From Haemaphysalis longicornis (lineage: Eukaryota > Arthropoda > Arachnida > Ixodida > Ixodidae): a DNA stretch of 64,000 nt. The DNA lies in NCBI GenBank assembly GCA_013339765.2, contig CM023451.1, positions 148,810,763 through 148,874,762 on the forward strand, written 5' to 3'. Positions 23,587 through 35,594 of this stretch are shown here, in pieces; within the stretch, counting starts at the first letter, position 1, and each line of letters opens with the position of its first letter. The notes below the pieces were generated by a model that was given only the letters and a program-made list of their open reading frames with translations, was not told the origin of the DNA and ran no database searches. Made by a program: the position numbers and the translations under genes.

Positions 23587-24559
23587 CTGTCCTGTCAGTC
23601 CGTCCTGTCCGTCCGACCACCTGTTTGCGCCACAGCAATAATACAGCAGCAATATCTATAGAAAGGCATCTGCACTATCCGGCGGTGGGGTAGTTTATGT
23701 TACTGAGGAAGTGTTGCTTTGAGATACTCGGCTCCGATAGCTATAAATTCTTTTAGTTATAAATGTGTGCTATACTAAATACTGATTCTATAAGAAAGAC
23801 TTTATGCCCGGCTTTTTACCTATTTGGAGTAATTTCGTCTCTCGTATGTGCAACCTATGAGACGCGTTGATTATGATCGGCTCCCTCACTTATTGGTGTA
23901 TTGAAATACGGATACTCTATTTGGACTTGGTCCCTCGACATAGTGAACGAAAACAGCGAATAGACCAAAAGTGTCTGCCTTGAGCCAAATGTTCGCAGAC
24001 TAAAGCTTCCTCCGCAAAACCTCACAATTTCAACGGTCGATCACTTTGAATTAGTGTTTTCTTTTAAGACTGCAGTCGGTCAGACCGATCAGTCACCCGT
24101 GTATACTTGATCCCTTCATCGCAAGACCGTTAAAAAAATGTAGATTTCTAAACCATTTCTATTTTTTCAACAAGTGGTGGCTCTCGCACAACCCTCATTC
24201 ATTTTCGAAGGGACCCTTGACAGGCCCACAAGCCTCGTCCGAAGTTATTTTTAAATTTCGTCTTTGCGTTCTTTCTCGTGTCATTCAAATGAGCGACTCC
24301 ACATTTTATAACGCAAAAACTAAAAAGGGGCGTTAGTAGCGCGCGGTACGTGACTGCGCAGACGTCTGGGCAATCAGGGAGCTTAGCCGGACAGATCGCG
24401 CACACGTGCTCTTGCTCCCATTCCACGGTTACCAGTCACGCAATTTTCTAAATAGTACCTCAGAAAGCAGCGTGGCTCTGGCGAATGACACGCATTACTA
24501 GTCCTTTTACTCTACATTCAATTAACGATTTTCACTACAATCGCGAAGGCCTCCAAGGT

Positions 24560-25330
24560 AAGCTCTGTGCTCGGCAAACAAAAAAACAAAACAAAACAAG
24601 AAAGCGAACGCAGCGCCGACGCGCTTCCCAGAATCGGTGCAGTCGCTCGCGTCGAGGACGTGCGCGGCACCGCGGTCAATCGTAAACTGAGTGAGTAGAT
24701 GCGCAGTACAAACGAACCCGTTGGCCAGCGAGAGCGCAGGCAGGGCCGTACTCTGCGCGGGAACCCGACCCCGACTCGACGTCAGAAGGCCTGAAAACTC
24801 GCGCACGTCACTCATCATTTCGGCCACGTTTAACGATTCAGCCCTGCACGCCCTGTTTTGGGCTCTACATATTCACGTACCTTATTTTGACGCCGACTAA
24901 ATCAGGAAAGCGTCTTTATAGAGATAGCTTCGAGTGCACAGCACACCTTCTTTCCTTGCAAGTATGTATGGTCCCTCTCGACTGGCTTTCCTCTCTCTCT
25001 CTCTCTCTCTCTTGTTTTGCATTGCCGCCTCACCACTCTGGTCGGTCGGTGAGTGCAGGCACCGTCGAACGTCACCATAGTGACCGCATTTATATTTTAC
25101 GCAAACAGTGGCGCCTTGCTTGCCTTTGAAAGCGCTCGCTCGCTCGCACTCAGTCCGCTTTTGGCTGCCTTCGTCACCGCTGGCCCGTCGCGTCCTCGCG
25201 CGGTATCCAGGTTAGGCCGGCGCCGGGTCAGGGTAACCAGGTGGCCCGTCGCGTGATAATGACCGCTTTGTTCGCTGGTGCGCCCAATACGGTGCCCTCG
25301 CGCCCCGCGGCGCGTGCACGTACAACGCTG
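24560..25330. other. GC-rich stretch, unassigned
   Basis: CpG-rich non-repetitive DNA with a CT tract at 24990-25011. Short open frames occur in several phases with no recognisable domain. Nothing more can be supported. Confidence 0.3.
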
Positions 25331-25699
25331 CTACAGGACAGGCGACGCCTATAACGTGCTGCTATCATTGTATACGGTCGTATCTCCCAACAAAGCCGGA
25401 AAAATGTGTCTCGTTAAGCGCTAGGTTTGCTATTGATCGGTAGGTGTTCTAGTCAGCCAGCCTGGTTGTAGACAGCCGCGCACCAGGAGCATATTGTTGC
25501 TATATTGACACCGATTGTGTCCATACCGCGGATTTCTACGAGAAAACGGACGGACGAGATGATCTTGCTGGGGCAGCGCAAAAGGCAAATACACGAGACA
25601 CGAAACAGACAGGATGGCATTCGTGTATTCCCCTTTGACGCTGCCTCATCAAAATGTCCAACCAGTACCAACTCGCCCTGAGGTCGATTCTTCTGCAGA

Positions 25700-25810
25700 T
25701 AAGGTCATCTCATTAAAGCCTGAGCACGAGGTCGCGGGTTAGATTCCCGGCCGCGGCGGTCGCTGTTCTGATGGAGGTGGAAAGCAAAAATCCTCGCTGC
25801 ATGGTGCCGG
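25700..25810 (+). mobile_element. Ruka-like SINE head fragment
   Basis: B box region GGTCGCGGGTTAGATTCCCG, then GCGGCGGTCGCTGTTCTGATG and GGAGGTGGAAAG, match the front half of the SINE. The diagnostic 3' CACGTTAA block is missing. Confidence 0.6.
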
Positions 25811-26159
25811 TTTCAGGGGACACTAATTTGAAGCATCGGCGCATAGGTTTGCAACGCGCGGCGTTGTTCAAGCGTCTCATGTGGATTCACAAATCGAGCA
25901 CTGCACCAGAACTGGGGAGATAAGATAACTGTCTTTTCGTTGGTGCCTTGAGAGAAGGCAACTGTGCAAGAAAGAAAGAAACATCCCCCTCGCGAGGGGC
26001 ACGATCAAATGCAGAGCATTTCCGGGGGCGCACGACGTTAAGTAGTTTGCGTTACGTTAATGTTGTTGCACTTGTTGCTGTTGGTTGTTGTATTGTAATT
26101 AAATGAGGAGACGTAATTACGTGGTCACGTGACATCATTTATTAGCAGGTGGGTATGAT

Positions 26160-26385
26160 TATTGTGGCGCAGTGGGAAGAGCACCATGTACCTCGCGTTC
26201 CGCCCACAGGTAGTGAATGCGTTGTATCAGCAGCTTCTTGACGTAGTTTGAATGAGTCAAGGATATAAGGCGCGTTCGTAGCCCTCCATTCTGTGTCGGC
26301 TTTGTGGCGCAGTGGGTAGAGTACCATGTACCTTGCGTTCCGGCCGCAGGGTCGTGGGATCGAAACCAGGCGCCGGTAAGTATTA
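26160..26385 (+). repeat. Two tandem tRNA-like units
   Basis: GTGGCGCAGTGG with GAGTACCATGTACCTTGCG occurs at about 26303. A close relative sits at about 26164, giving a period near 140 bp. Only the second unit keeps a B-box-like end (GGGTCGTGGGATCGAAACC). Both look like SINE heads; I would not call either a working tRNA. Confidence 0.45.
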
Positions 26386-26458
26386 TTTTTTTATATAGTG
26401 TAATGCGGACTCCGGACAACTAGCGGGTGACATCGGAGTTAAAGAACCTGCAAAACGC

Positions 26459-26575
26459 CCGTGTGTTCGAGATTTCGGAGCACGTTAAAAATCCCCAGGT
26501 GGTTAAAATTAATCCGGAGCCCTCCACTACGGTGCGCCTCATCGCCTGCGTTGCGTCGGCGCGTTAAACCATACA
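26459..26575 (+). mobile_element. 3' part of a Ruka-like SINE
   Basis: Body and tail are recognisable by GAGATTTCGGAGCACGTTAA and CCCCAGGTGGTTAAAATTAA, with the end GTCGGCGCGTTAAACC. The tRNA head is missing. It lies just before the RTE tail. No clear target duplication was found. Confidence 0.8.
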
Positions 26576-26605
26576 ATCATCATCGCATTAAAGCACAGCG
26601 GGGAA

Positions 26606-28075
26606 GGATCATCATCATCATCAGCCTGCTCAGGTCCACTGCAGGATGAAGGCCTCTCCCGTTGACCTCCAACCGCTCCTGTCCTCGCTGCTTGAGTTCA
26701 CAGTTTACCCCTGAAGTTCCGTATTTCATCCCTCCATAAGATTATTGGCATTACCCTTCTTCTAGACCATCTCTTGGCATCCACTGTGTTGCCCTAATTG
26801 TCTACTGGTTGTCGCTTCGTCTCACTACATGATACAGTACAAGTCCATTTCTTTTTCTTTATTTGAACTATGGTATCTACTCTAGTTTGTTTTCTGACCA
26901 GGTAGCTCGTTTCCTTTCCTTGGGTGTTACTCCTAACATTATTCGCTACATGAACCGTTGAGCCGACCTAAGTTTGCTTTCTGGTTGTTTTGTAAGGCGC
27001 CAAGTTTCATGTCCGTATGTCATCACCTGCAGTATGCACTGTATGTACATTTTTCTTTTGAGTGAGAGCGGTAGCTGACTTTTAAGTATTTTGGAGTGCT
27101 TGCCGAGTGCTCCCAACCCATACCTGTTCTGCGCCGGATTTCTCTCTCGTGGTTTGGGTCAGCACTAACAATCTGTCCGAGGTAGTTATGATCTTTTACT
27201 TCTTCTAGAGTTTCGTTTCTTCAGCTGAAGAGGATGTTCTTGGCATGCTTATTTCTCATTACTTTAGATCTATTCATAATTATTTTCAGCCCCACGGCGG
27301 TGATTTCTGGTTGTAGTTCCTCAAGCGCTGTTTGCATGTGTTCTGCGGTCTCACCCAGCAAGACCATGTGATCTGCAGACCTCAAATAGCTCAAGTATTC
27401 CCCATTTATCCTTAATCCTGTTCTTCAGTCAAACTTTTTGTACACCCCGTCCCGATATAGTGCCTAGAATATATTCTAGGCACTATAGTTTAGACAGGCT
27501 GTGCAATAGTTTTGGCGAGATGGTATCTCTATGTGTTACTTCCTTTCGGATCGGGAATTTGTCGCTTTGCTTCTGGAGGGTTATACTCACCGTACAATCC
27601 TTATATATGCCTTCTAGTAATCTTATGTAGGTGTCCTCTGTTCCCTGGTCTCTCAGGTGCTTCTAGCACGGCTGCGGTTAGTACGGAATCAAACGTTTTC
27701 CCATAGTCTATAAATGCCACGTAAAGGGGTTTAGTGTATTCTGCGGATTTTTATATCATTTGATTAACGTCATGGATGTGATCCGTGGTTGAGTACCCTT
27801 TCCTAATCCCAGCCTCCTCTCTGGATTGTTGGTAATCCAGGCTGCCACATACGCGGCTAACTAGAACTTTGGTAAAGAGCTTGCACACAACCGAGAGCAG
27901 GCTGATAGGTCTGTAATTCTTGAGGTCCTTGGGATCTCCCTTCTTATGAATCATAAAATTATTGGCGTTTTTCCAGGCTACGCGCAAATTTTTCCAGTCT
28001 TCAAGCATTGCAAAAATAGTGCAGCAAGCTTTTCCAGTAGAATATCTCCTCTTTCCTGCAAAGGATCCAGATCGG
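26606..28075 (-). pseudogene. 5'-truncated RTE-type LINE, RT domain with frameshifts
   Basis: Minus-strand fragments give a recognisable RT. The entry is HKKGDPKDLKNYRPISLLS. AGIRKGYSTTDHIHDVNQ follows, then motif A as AFIDYGKTFDSV near 27700. The catalytic box near 27380 reads SADHMVLLGET, where FADD is expected, so the second Asp is lost. Further on come GLKIIMNRSKVMRNKH and the 3' end, which finishes in a short (TGA)n-like tail after CTGCAGTGGACCTGAGCAGG. Such simple-repeat tails are typical of RTE LINEs. Several frameshifts make it non-functional. Confidence 0.85.
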
Positions 28076-28078
28076 GGG

Positions 28079-28240
28079 AGAGGGAAAACATTTTATTGAG
28101 CATGGCGTTCGGCCGCAACGCGGTTTATAAAAACAAAGGGACAAAAACGCCCCCTGCCTGGATTCGAACCCGTTACCAAATGCTGTCTGCTCGGGCCCAG
28201 TCCACCAGTTTACGCTGGACTGAGAGGTCTGTACTGGTTA
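28079..28240 (-). mobile_element. tRNA-derived SINE or tRNA-like pseudogene
   Basis: The minus strand holds GGTAACGGGTTCGAATCCAG, a good B box, preceded by a decayed head. It is followed by GGGGGCGTTTTTGTCCC and AATAAAATGTTTTCCC. It lies immediately upstream of the truncated RTE LINE on the same strand. Confidence 0.5.
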
Positions 28241-29559
28241 GAAAAAAAAACAGAAAACCTCGCATGGCCACTGCGGCTAAGTAAAAAAAAAAAAATTGGC
28301 TCCAATGTCATTGAAAGATTTTAGCAATTTGGGCATCCAGTATCCGTGATATGAGCGCTATAGAAATAACAGTGTTTGCTTTCGTCCTTCTGCTTCGAAC
28401 AGAAAAATGAAATCATGAGTTACCGGAGAATCATTTCAGGCATCGTTGTCTTACAAGAATTGTTCAGTAGTAATGTGTCTCTTCGTAATACGAAAGCTTG
28501 GTGACCGGCCTCCTCACTGCGGACATGTGTAACTAGAACATACAAGGACGCATCCTTGCTTTGTCATCCATCATCTCTAATGCAGGAGTATAAGAACGCA
28601 CAATTCATGAAACGCCAAAATATTCTCCTGAATTTTTATTCAATTTATGCTGATCTTACACCTTTTTTTTTTCTTTTGGAGAATGAATACGTGAAAGAAT
28701 GCATAAAATATAATCAACAATAGGTGCTACTAGGTCAGGTGGAGGGGCTCCGAAGTGCGGGGTACACCGGCGGCGGACGGCTGGCGGGCCTTCGTCATCA
28801 GGTCAAGCTGGATCGTCGGGTCTTTGATGATCAATTAACCATGCCGTCCGCTGTGGAATGGAGGGGATAGGGATGGGTTACAGATCCGGTGTCTTCTGGC
28901 ACTAGCATATCTGATGTGATAGGGTACCGGGTGCTGCAGGTAGCTTGATGCTCCGTACCGGGGCGCTAGTTCTGTGGCGCACTGGGGGATCTCGTTCAAC
29001 GTGTCGCTCGCTTCATACTTGCTGCATTTTTCCAAAGATAAAGACGGAGGCGGACTGAGATAGTGTAAGAACATACTGATTGTCGGGTAGCCATATAGCT
29101 AACAGAAAAACGATATTTTCGGATGGGGCAGCCATTATTTTACTGATATTTTTCTTTCTGGAGTATTTAGAGAAGAAAAAATTGCGTGCACTTTTTTTTG
29201 TTCAGGCGCTCACTTCTACGATTACTTTCCAATAATATCACGTGCTTGTAAACTTCAGAAAATTATAGGAAACAAAAAAATAAGCAGCTGGGATCCCGCC
29301 ACGCTGTCCGGGTGCTTCTACAGTACAGTCCTCAATTTTAGAAGTGCGTACCGATGCGGAGTACGAACAGCAGGGTAAAAATAATACCTAAACGCGGAGA
29401 GGATAGAGGTGGGATGCCCCACTCAGAAAATTTCAGGGCCTGTGATCCGAGTAGATAACATAGACTGGTGGAGGAGGGCGCAATGCGGATGGGTGTTCAA
29501 TTAAAGTCGCCTTAAGAGTGATATTTTACTAGACAGTCGTTATTGTTTTCCTTTCACTT

Positions 29560-29935
29560 GCCTTTTGCCGACTTCAGACGAATTCCTATCCCCACGGCAC
29601 TCTCCTCCATGCCATGTACCCCATCCTCTACTACGCTACCTGTAATTTCTGTTCCCAACCTGGCACCCCTGTACCACATGTTATGGGAGTGTTAGAAAAC
29701 CCCAGCCCCTTACCCTCAATCCTCACCCAACGTACGAGCAGTGAGCGGGCCAGCTGGCTACAGCACCGACCTCTCAATCAAGCGTAGCCTGGTGGAGAGG
29801 GGGGCAGGACAGCCGGCGTGGACCAGGGTCCTCCCAGACTAAGGAGGAGACACCCCACCGGGCGGGCGCCCAACCAGCAGCGCCTGAACCTCGTCTCAAT
29901 GAAGTTTTTCCACTCACTCACTCCTTTTACGTCAG
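29560..29935 (+). pseudogene. LINE 3' fragment and 3' UTR ending in CACTCACTCACTCC
   Basis: Decayed coding text includes SYPHGTLLHAMYP, CNFCSQPGT and NPSPLPS, where a Cys cluster precedes a proline-rich stretch as in LINE tails. A 3' UTR follows with GGTCCTCCCAGACTAAGG and ATGAAGTTTTTCCACTCACT. The short ACTC tail is the same unit as the long ACTC array at 35.4 kb. Confidence 0.6.
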
Positions 29936-30759
29936 AATAAGATAACGCGTTACTTTCTACCGGGAAATAAAAGAAGCACCTGCTAAATGGCATACGAAAT
30001 TAATTTACTCCTCCTGGACACTCCTGCATGGCAGTAGGCTTCGGTGATGTCGTGCAGCTTTTTATGTTCCGTGGACATAAGACTGCTATTTTAATAATTG
30101 CTGGGCTGCTTATCCAAAATCTGCCCAGAGAGTAAGATACATTTAAATGACAGTTACCAATAAGCGTTTAATTGACGAGGTATAGCCCCGAACACCAACC
30201 TCGAGGAAGCCGATGTGGATGTTTATATATGAAGCAGATGAGGTACAACAGCTGCTTGAAAAGTTTCGGAACAGTCCTTAAAGCGAAAGCTTTCTTAATG
30301 GCACCAATGGCGTCCCGTCAAAAAGCTAATGCATTTCCCCATAGACCAACCGAAAAGCTCTGATAAGACCTATCTGAACACACGGCGCGTGCGTGAAACC
30401 GGGCTCTCTCTGAGTCAAGACGGTTGCTTGAAAATCGCGAGAAAGGGACGCTTCTACATAACACAATACACTCATCGATCATGAAGAAGGAGTACACTAG
30501 GAAACCTTCATCTCATAAACCACGTATCGGTATTCATTTAGATCGTTCGTAGATGCGTTTACTTGGCGCGCGAAAAATGGTCGAATGGGTTCGTTCTCCG
30601 TTTGCGATTGAGGTCTTTGAAGTGCTGACGATCGATTGGACGCACTTAAAGCGAAGGTTGGACGGCTTTTAGCGAAGTTTTTGACGCACTTTCGAAGCAG
30701 TTTTGATGTGAGAAAGCTTTCGCGCTTACTTTCCTTAGGAAGGGATGGTGAAGTTTTTT

Positions 30760-31170
30760 AGATGCGACGCATCTCTTTAACTCGCCTTGTCCCGCGTTGT
30801 CGCGGCCGTAGTCCGCATCCCTCCCCCCTTCTCCTCGCCGCGACAGCTGCGCGTTCCGCCGCTCTCACCGCAGCGCCCATCTTGTGCATCAGCGCGGTCA
30901 GCGCGCAGCTTGCGCTCGGCTGCGCATCGCTCCCGTCACCGTGACCCAGCTGTGCGTTAGCAAGCGCAGCTTGCGCTTCGGTTACACAATGCGCATTCGC
31001 TGCTGTGCGCTGCTCTCTCTCATTACGCTGCATAAAAACGCGGTAACTGCGCCGCGTTGCCATCGGGGGTGGCCGTTGCGTTTCCGTTATGTTAGCGATG
31101 TCAGCGTGTGGATTGCAGTTGTTGTGTATCCTATTTACGCATCATGTTCCCCCCCGATGCGTCGCATCTA
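30760..31170. mobile_element. MITE-like element with self-palindromic 15-bp termini
   Basis: TAGATGCGACGCATC at 30760-30774 has its inverted copy GATGCGTCGCATCTA at 31156-31170. Each end is itself a palindrome around one central base. The interior is GC-rich, with a repeated CAGCTTGCGCT, and has no supported ORF. No target duplication found. Confidence 0.5.
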
Positions 31171-32115
31171 CCCCATGGTTCCCCTCGCGGGAAGATGGTG
31201 TAAACTTTCTTTATCACCTTTTCACGCCCGAACACAGCACGGCAGAGTGACGACGCCTCTGCAGTGTTCTGCGACACGGGGACGACGAGCTGCTGCCACG
31301 GCAGCTGTCAATGATTTCGGTTCACGAGAGAGGAACACACGTGCGAGATTCCCTTTGTCAAGCCCTTGCGTGAGGTCGCGGTGATTCTTTTGAAACTCGG
31401 GTCCTATCGATTCTTTTGTCCGGTTGCCTGCACGTCTGAACACGACTGATTCCTTCACGTGGCTCCGGTAGGGGTTACCTGCGACACGCGAGCCCCGAGG
31501 GCTTGCAAAGCGCTGAGGCAAGATGTCGATTCCACGTTTCACTGCGTTTGACGTCTGCGTGCGTCAAACGGCTTTGTCACGCGTTGCGCTAGCATCGTCC
31601 AGTCTAACGCAATGCCATTATCTACCCGAGAACAACAGGTACATCGCAGCACTAGCTTGGATTTCAGCGCTTAGTTGTGACAGTATTAACCCGAGGACGA
31701 AAACTCGAAACTGGCAGGGTAGAAAGCAGGGAAAAGGAATGAAAAACAAGTAAGATAAGTTTGAAAAGTGCACAGAAAAAAGGACATGAACGAGAAAATG
31801 ATTGGTGCCGTCACATTATTTCGTCATTGGCTGTTCCAGTATTAGCATTACCTATCCCCCTCTATTAAGGCCGAGTTTAACTTGCATCTTATTTTTGAAC
31901 GTAAAGAGCCCCCATATCGCTGGGCACTAACACATGTCTCCTAGTTCGGGCGTGAAGAAATGTGTCGTAGATCCTAGTCGTCCTCTTAATTGGATGATTT
32001 CCTATCCTTCTGCCGCGCGTTTTCCTCCCCTATCTGTAATTATGAACTTTGTAGATGTTAGATCTTTCATGCTGCATATATGCCTATCATCGTTTCATGG
32101 CCTAATTTGGGTATG

Positions 32116-32330
32116 CGAGTGAGTGAGTGAGTGAATAAGTGAGGGGGTGAGTCAGTGGGTGAGTGAGTGAGTGAGTGAGTGAGTGAGTGAGTGAGTGAGT
32201 GAGTGAGTGAGTGAGTGAGTGAGTGAGTGAGTGAGTGAGTGAGTGAGTGAGTGAGTGAGTGAGTGAGTGAGTGAGTGAGTGAGTGAGTGAGCGAGCGAGC
32301 GAGTGAATTAGTGAGTGAGTGAAGCGTCGA
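32116..32330. repeat. (GAGT)n microsatellite
   Basis: Over 200 bp of GAGT with GAGC variants near the end. It is the reverse complement of the unit in the array at 35.4 kb. Confidence 0.97.
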
Positions 32331-32489
32331 AGAAGTGCTGTGCCCGAAGCAGCGTTTTTGTAACGGAATTGTTGGTCGATGAGGCGTTATATAAGTTTAA
32401 AGTAATGGGACAAGTGATCATGAACATCGAGCTTAATAAGTAGAAACGTGCCGCTTCAAATGAGAACACTCGTGACGTCCCTATTTAAG

Positions 32490-32825
32490 GCTGTTATGTA
32501 CGCAGGCTGACAAAAAAAAAAATTTAGTGCCCTTCCACTCTGCGAAGAGGGATGACCAGCGGAGCCAGGCGCAGGGCAAGGAGTGCACGAAACAAAACAC
32601 GCTTGTTTGTAATTTAGGATTGAGCATATTCTCTAGCTAACTAGCTGAAGAAAACGTGGAAGAACTACAGTTTCATTCTAGCGGATAAACATGGGGCTGT
32701 CCGTTTTCCTGCCACGTTGTGGGCGTCTTACTTTCTGTGGAACCCCAACCGAAACCGCTCCTTTACGGAGGAGAGACGACAGGTCGCATCGGGCCGAGAG
32801 ACGTTCACGTTTAAGTCTCCCCCCA
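32490..32825 (-). repeat. Dispersed repeat R-A, copy 2
   Basis: Reverse-complement match to 385-705. Preserved landmarks are GACTTAAACGTGAACGTCTC, CAGCCCCATGTTTATCC and GTGTTTTGTTTCGTGCACTC. Both copies sit a few hundred bases or less from long tetranucleotide arrays. Confidence 0.75.
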
Positions 32826-32980
32826 GCTCAACGGGCATGCCATCGGTGAGCGCGTGAAGCCTGGGCGTGCGTGAAGCCTGTCAGCGCGTGCACGCACCCT
32901 ACAATAAACGCGCTTGTAGCTACAACGGATCTTTCTGGCATTCGGATACTGTCTGGCGCCGACAGCAGGCAAAACGCGTA

Positions 32981-33440
32981 CAGTCAACCCCGGCTATAAC
33001 GAACCCGGATAGAGCGAATTATGCTATATATCGAACAAAAATATTTCAGTTACGGAATTACATGGGAAACACATTCCTTATAACGAAGTTCACATCCGAT
33101 ATATCGAACTCTGGGCGCCTGAATGGCCGCCGAAATGCATGATCTCGGAGCGGCGATTGAGATGTGGATTGGCCGCGACCACTGAGCAAGAGCCGCGACT
33201 GAGACATTGCGCCTCGCACGGAGCGACGTGGCGCCCAATACTTTCCGTAACGGTTTCCGACGCGCGGGACTCGCGACAGAACCCGCCCACTCAGCGAGTC
33301 CGGACCGAGACAGCAGCATCGGTGGACTGTGGGAAGAGCTCAACAACGTTCCCGATGATGTCGAGAGTGAAATCCGTCCGACGCTTATAATGAAGCGCGT
33401 ACGGCAGTCGATGGGCTCCGCCAATGCTTCTTAGGTTTTT
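32981..33440 (+). mobile_element. pogo/Tigger-type fragment: left end and transposase C-terminus
   Basis: TA followed by CAGTCAACCCCGGCTATAAC marks a pogo/Tigger terminal repeat, with related AACGAA and ATCGAAC motifs inside. After a large internal deletion a frame reads RLARSDVAPNTFRNGFRRAG, then GGLWEELNNVPDDVESE, the usual C-terminal end of the transposase. The right terminal repeat was not found. It is from a different family than the element at 51.6 kb. Confidence 0.72.
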
Positions 33441-35427
33441 GAGGACGCGGACTCGAACTGGTGCGAACAATGTTTCGTGTAGAGAATGCTATGCTAGTTG
33501 AAGCCGCCAAAACGAAAGTGAAAACAAATATCACCGCTTTTTTTTTGTGCAATGTTGACAGTTAAGGCGGAAAGTAGCTTTATTGCTAAGGCGCTAAGAA
33601 TACACTTATAAACTGCATGCTTCGCCCCTCCCCAGGTTTCGCGTTAGTGGACATGGCGCGGGATTTTTTTTAGTCATCTATTTTGAACCCTGTTTGGTGC
33701 CTACTACACGACACCGCCAGAAACAATTTTAGCTTTTGCTAAGTGATATTCCCCCGTAAACATAACACGCGTATGCGCTATACCGCATCGTTGAAAGAAA
33801 AAAAAAAACGGAGTATCCCTCCTGTACGATACGTAATGCAATAGCAATTGCGCCCAGCTAACTTGATTCCTTTGAAGGCAACGCACGGAGAAAGTTCTCC
33901 ATGCGCATAAATGCGTATGGCAGGAGCGAAGAGCCCGCCATTTGGGCTGCCTAGAGCAACTCCAGGACGAAGCGCACTTTCAGCGCCCTGCGGCACCCCC
34001 GGGGAACGAATACTCACCCCTGGTCTCGCCTCGATACTAGTCGGAAGAGAACTCCCACCCGGCATCAACCTGCGAGCGAGCATCACCAAAATTGCCCCCG
34101 GTGCCGTTAGGAACTCGGGCTGCGCCAATCATTGCGTCGTATAACGCAGGGCGTAAAGCACTTCCTTTATATACCCGCCTCAGGGGCCATAAGGAGGGAA
34201 ATGTGCTCGAGACCCGTTACTCGTACTTTGGAACCACCAAAGTTTAGCTCGGAGGCAGCCAGGGACTTACTCCAATACGGGAAGCTGGCTGGTGTAAGTA
34301 GAACAAGAAGCCTTGGAAATTTGGCGTTGAAAGGCATCGGCTTTAAGAAGCGCTCTCCAGGCGGTTTCGTGTGGGGTGGACCTTATATGAGTTGGGATGA
34401 AAAGCGATAAATCGACACAAGAGCGGCCAGCCGTAAAACGGTAACTCATCTTAGAAGGTTTTAAAGACTACACGAAAGATACAGGGATCCGCGTACGCGC
34501 GCGCACACACAATATTGATGGTCTTCAGCGGTAGAAGCTTGCCACTGTATGCCAGCGTTCAAAACGCTACAATTTCGACTTCAGTGCGTTACTAACTCCA
34601 ATATTTTGAGAGCGTCAGCAGCGAAGATATAAAAAGCTGCGTATATGTTAAGCGCAATAAGCTCAGACCTGATAGTTATAATTTCGGCCCTCCTTACTCT
34701 GAGATCTGTTCAGTAGCGCTGAGCGGCGAAAATATAGCTGTATGGTGATGTAGCACTGTCATAAAAGGATGGAACGAAAATCAATATTGCCGCAGCGAAA
34801 AAAAAAAAAAACATTTTCCTTACGACCGGAACAAAAGCTTAATCGTGACGTAACATACTTTTTCTACTCAGTATGTGAAAAGAATAAACGCGTTTCGCTT
34901 CTTCGTTCAGAAGAGTAGAAACTAAACAATCCGGCTTTGTGGCCGTTTTACCCGGTGGACTTAGTGTCTAATGCTAAAATCCCGTAGCAATTGTAGCCAT
35001 GCGTGTATCTATAGAAGAGACAAATAAGGAAGTTAGACGACGCAAAATCAAACCACCGACGTGATGCTTACATTTGTAAGCTCTATCCTGCTCGCCTGTT
35101 CTCTATTTGGCGGTTCAACTTAGCAGCATAAAAAAAAAATTAAATGTCCTACTGTTCTACCATTCCGAGCCTGCTGTACCAGTTTTAGGTCTTCTGGGTG
35201 AGTTGAGGTGGGTCAAAACTCCAAGCTTACAAATGACATTAGTTGGGGAATTTTAGGACAAGATAGCATAACGCGCCCGCTTATCTTCTTTGCAGGGTGC
35301 ATATGAATGCGGTAAGGTTGCAGATGCGCTGTGTTCGAGATTTCTGACGTTCGTTATTCCTTTACTTAAAAATTATATGGAGTGCGAAATTCCAAGTGAC
35401 GACTAATTTTGCCAGCGACAGACTCAT
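33441..35427. other. No recognisable gene
   Basis: Contains a modestly GC-rich part (33900-34250) with open frames on both strands. Nothing matches a known family by eye. Confidence 0.45.
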
Positions 35428-35594
35428 CACTCACTCACTCACTCACTCACTCACTCACTCACTCACTCACTCACTCACTCACTCACCACTCACTCACTCA
35501 CTCACTCACTCACTCACCTCACTCACTCACTCACTCACTCACTCACTCACTCACTCACACTCACTCACTCACTCACTCACTCACTCACTCACTT
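35428..35594. repeat. (ACTC)n microsatellite
   Basis: About 165 bp of ACTC with three small phase breaks. The same unit ends the LINE copy at 29.9 kb. Confidence 0.97.

Noticed and set aside
23366..23661. Asp-Arg-Gln-Thr or Cys-Leu-Ser-Val repeat proteins
   Set aside because: Simple translations of the TCTG microsatellite.
26302..26375. Possible tRNA gene
   Set aside because: Poor stem pairing and a second decayed unit 140 bp away; a SINE head is more likely.
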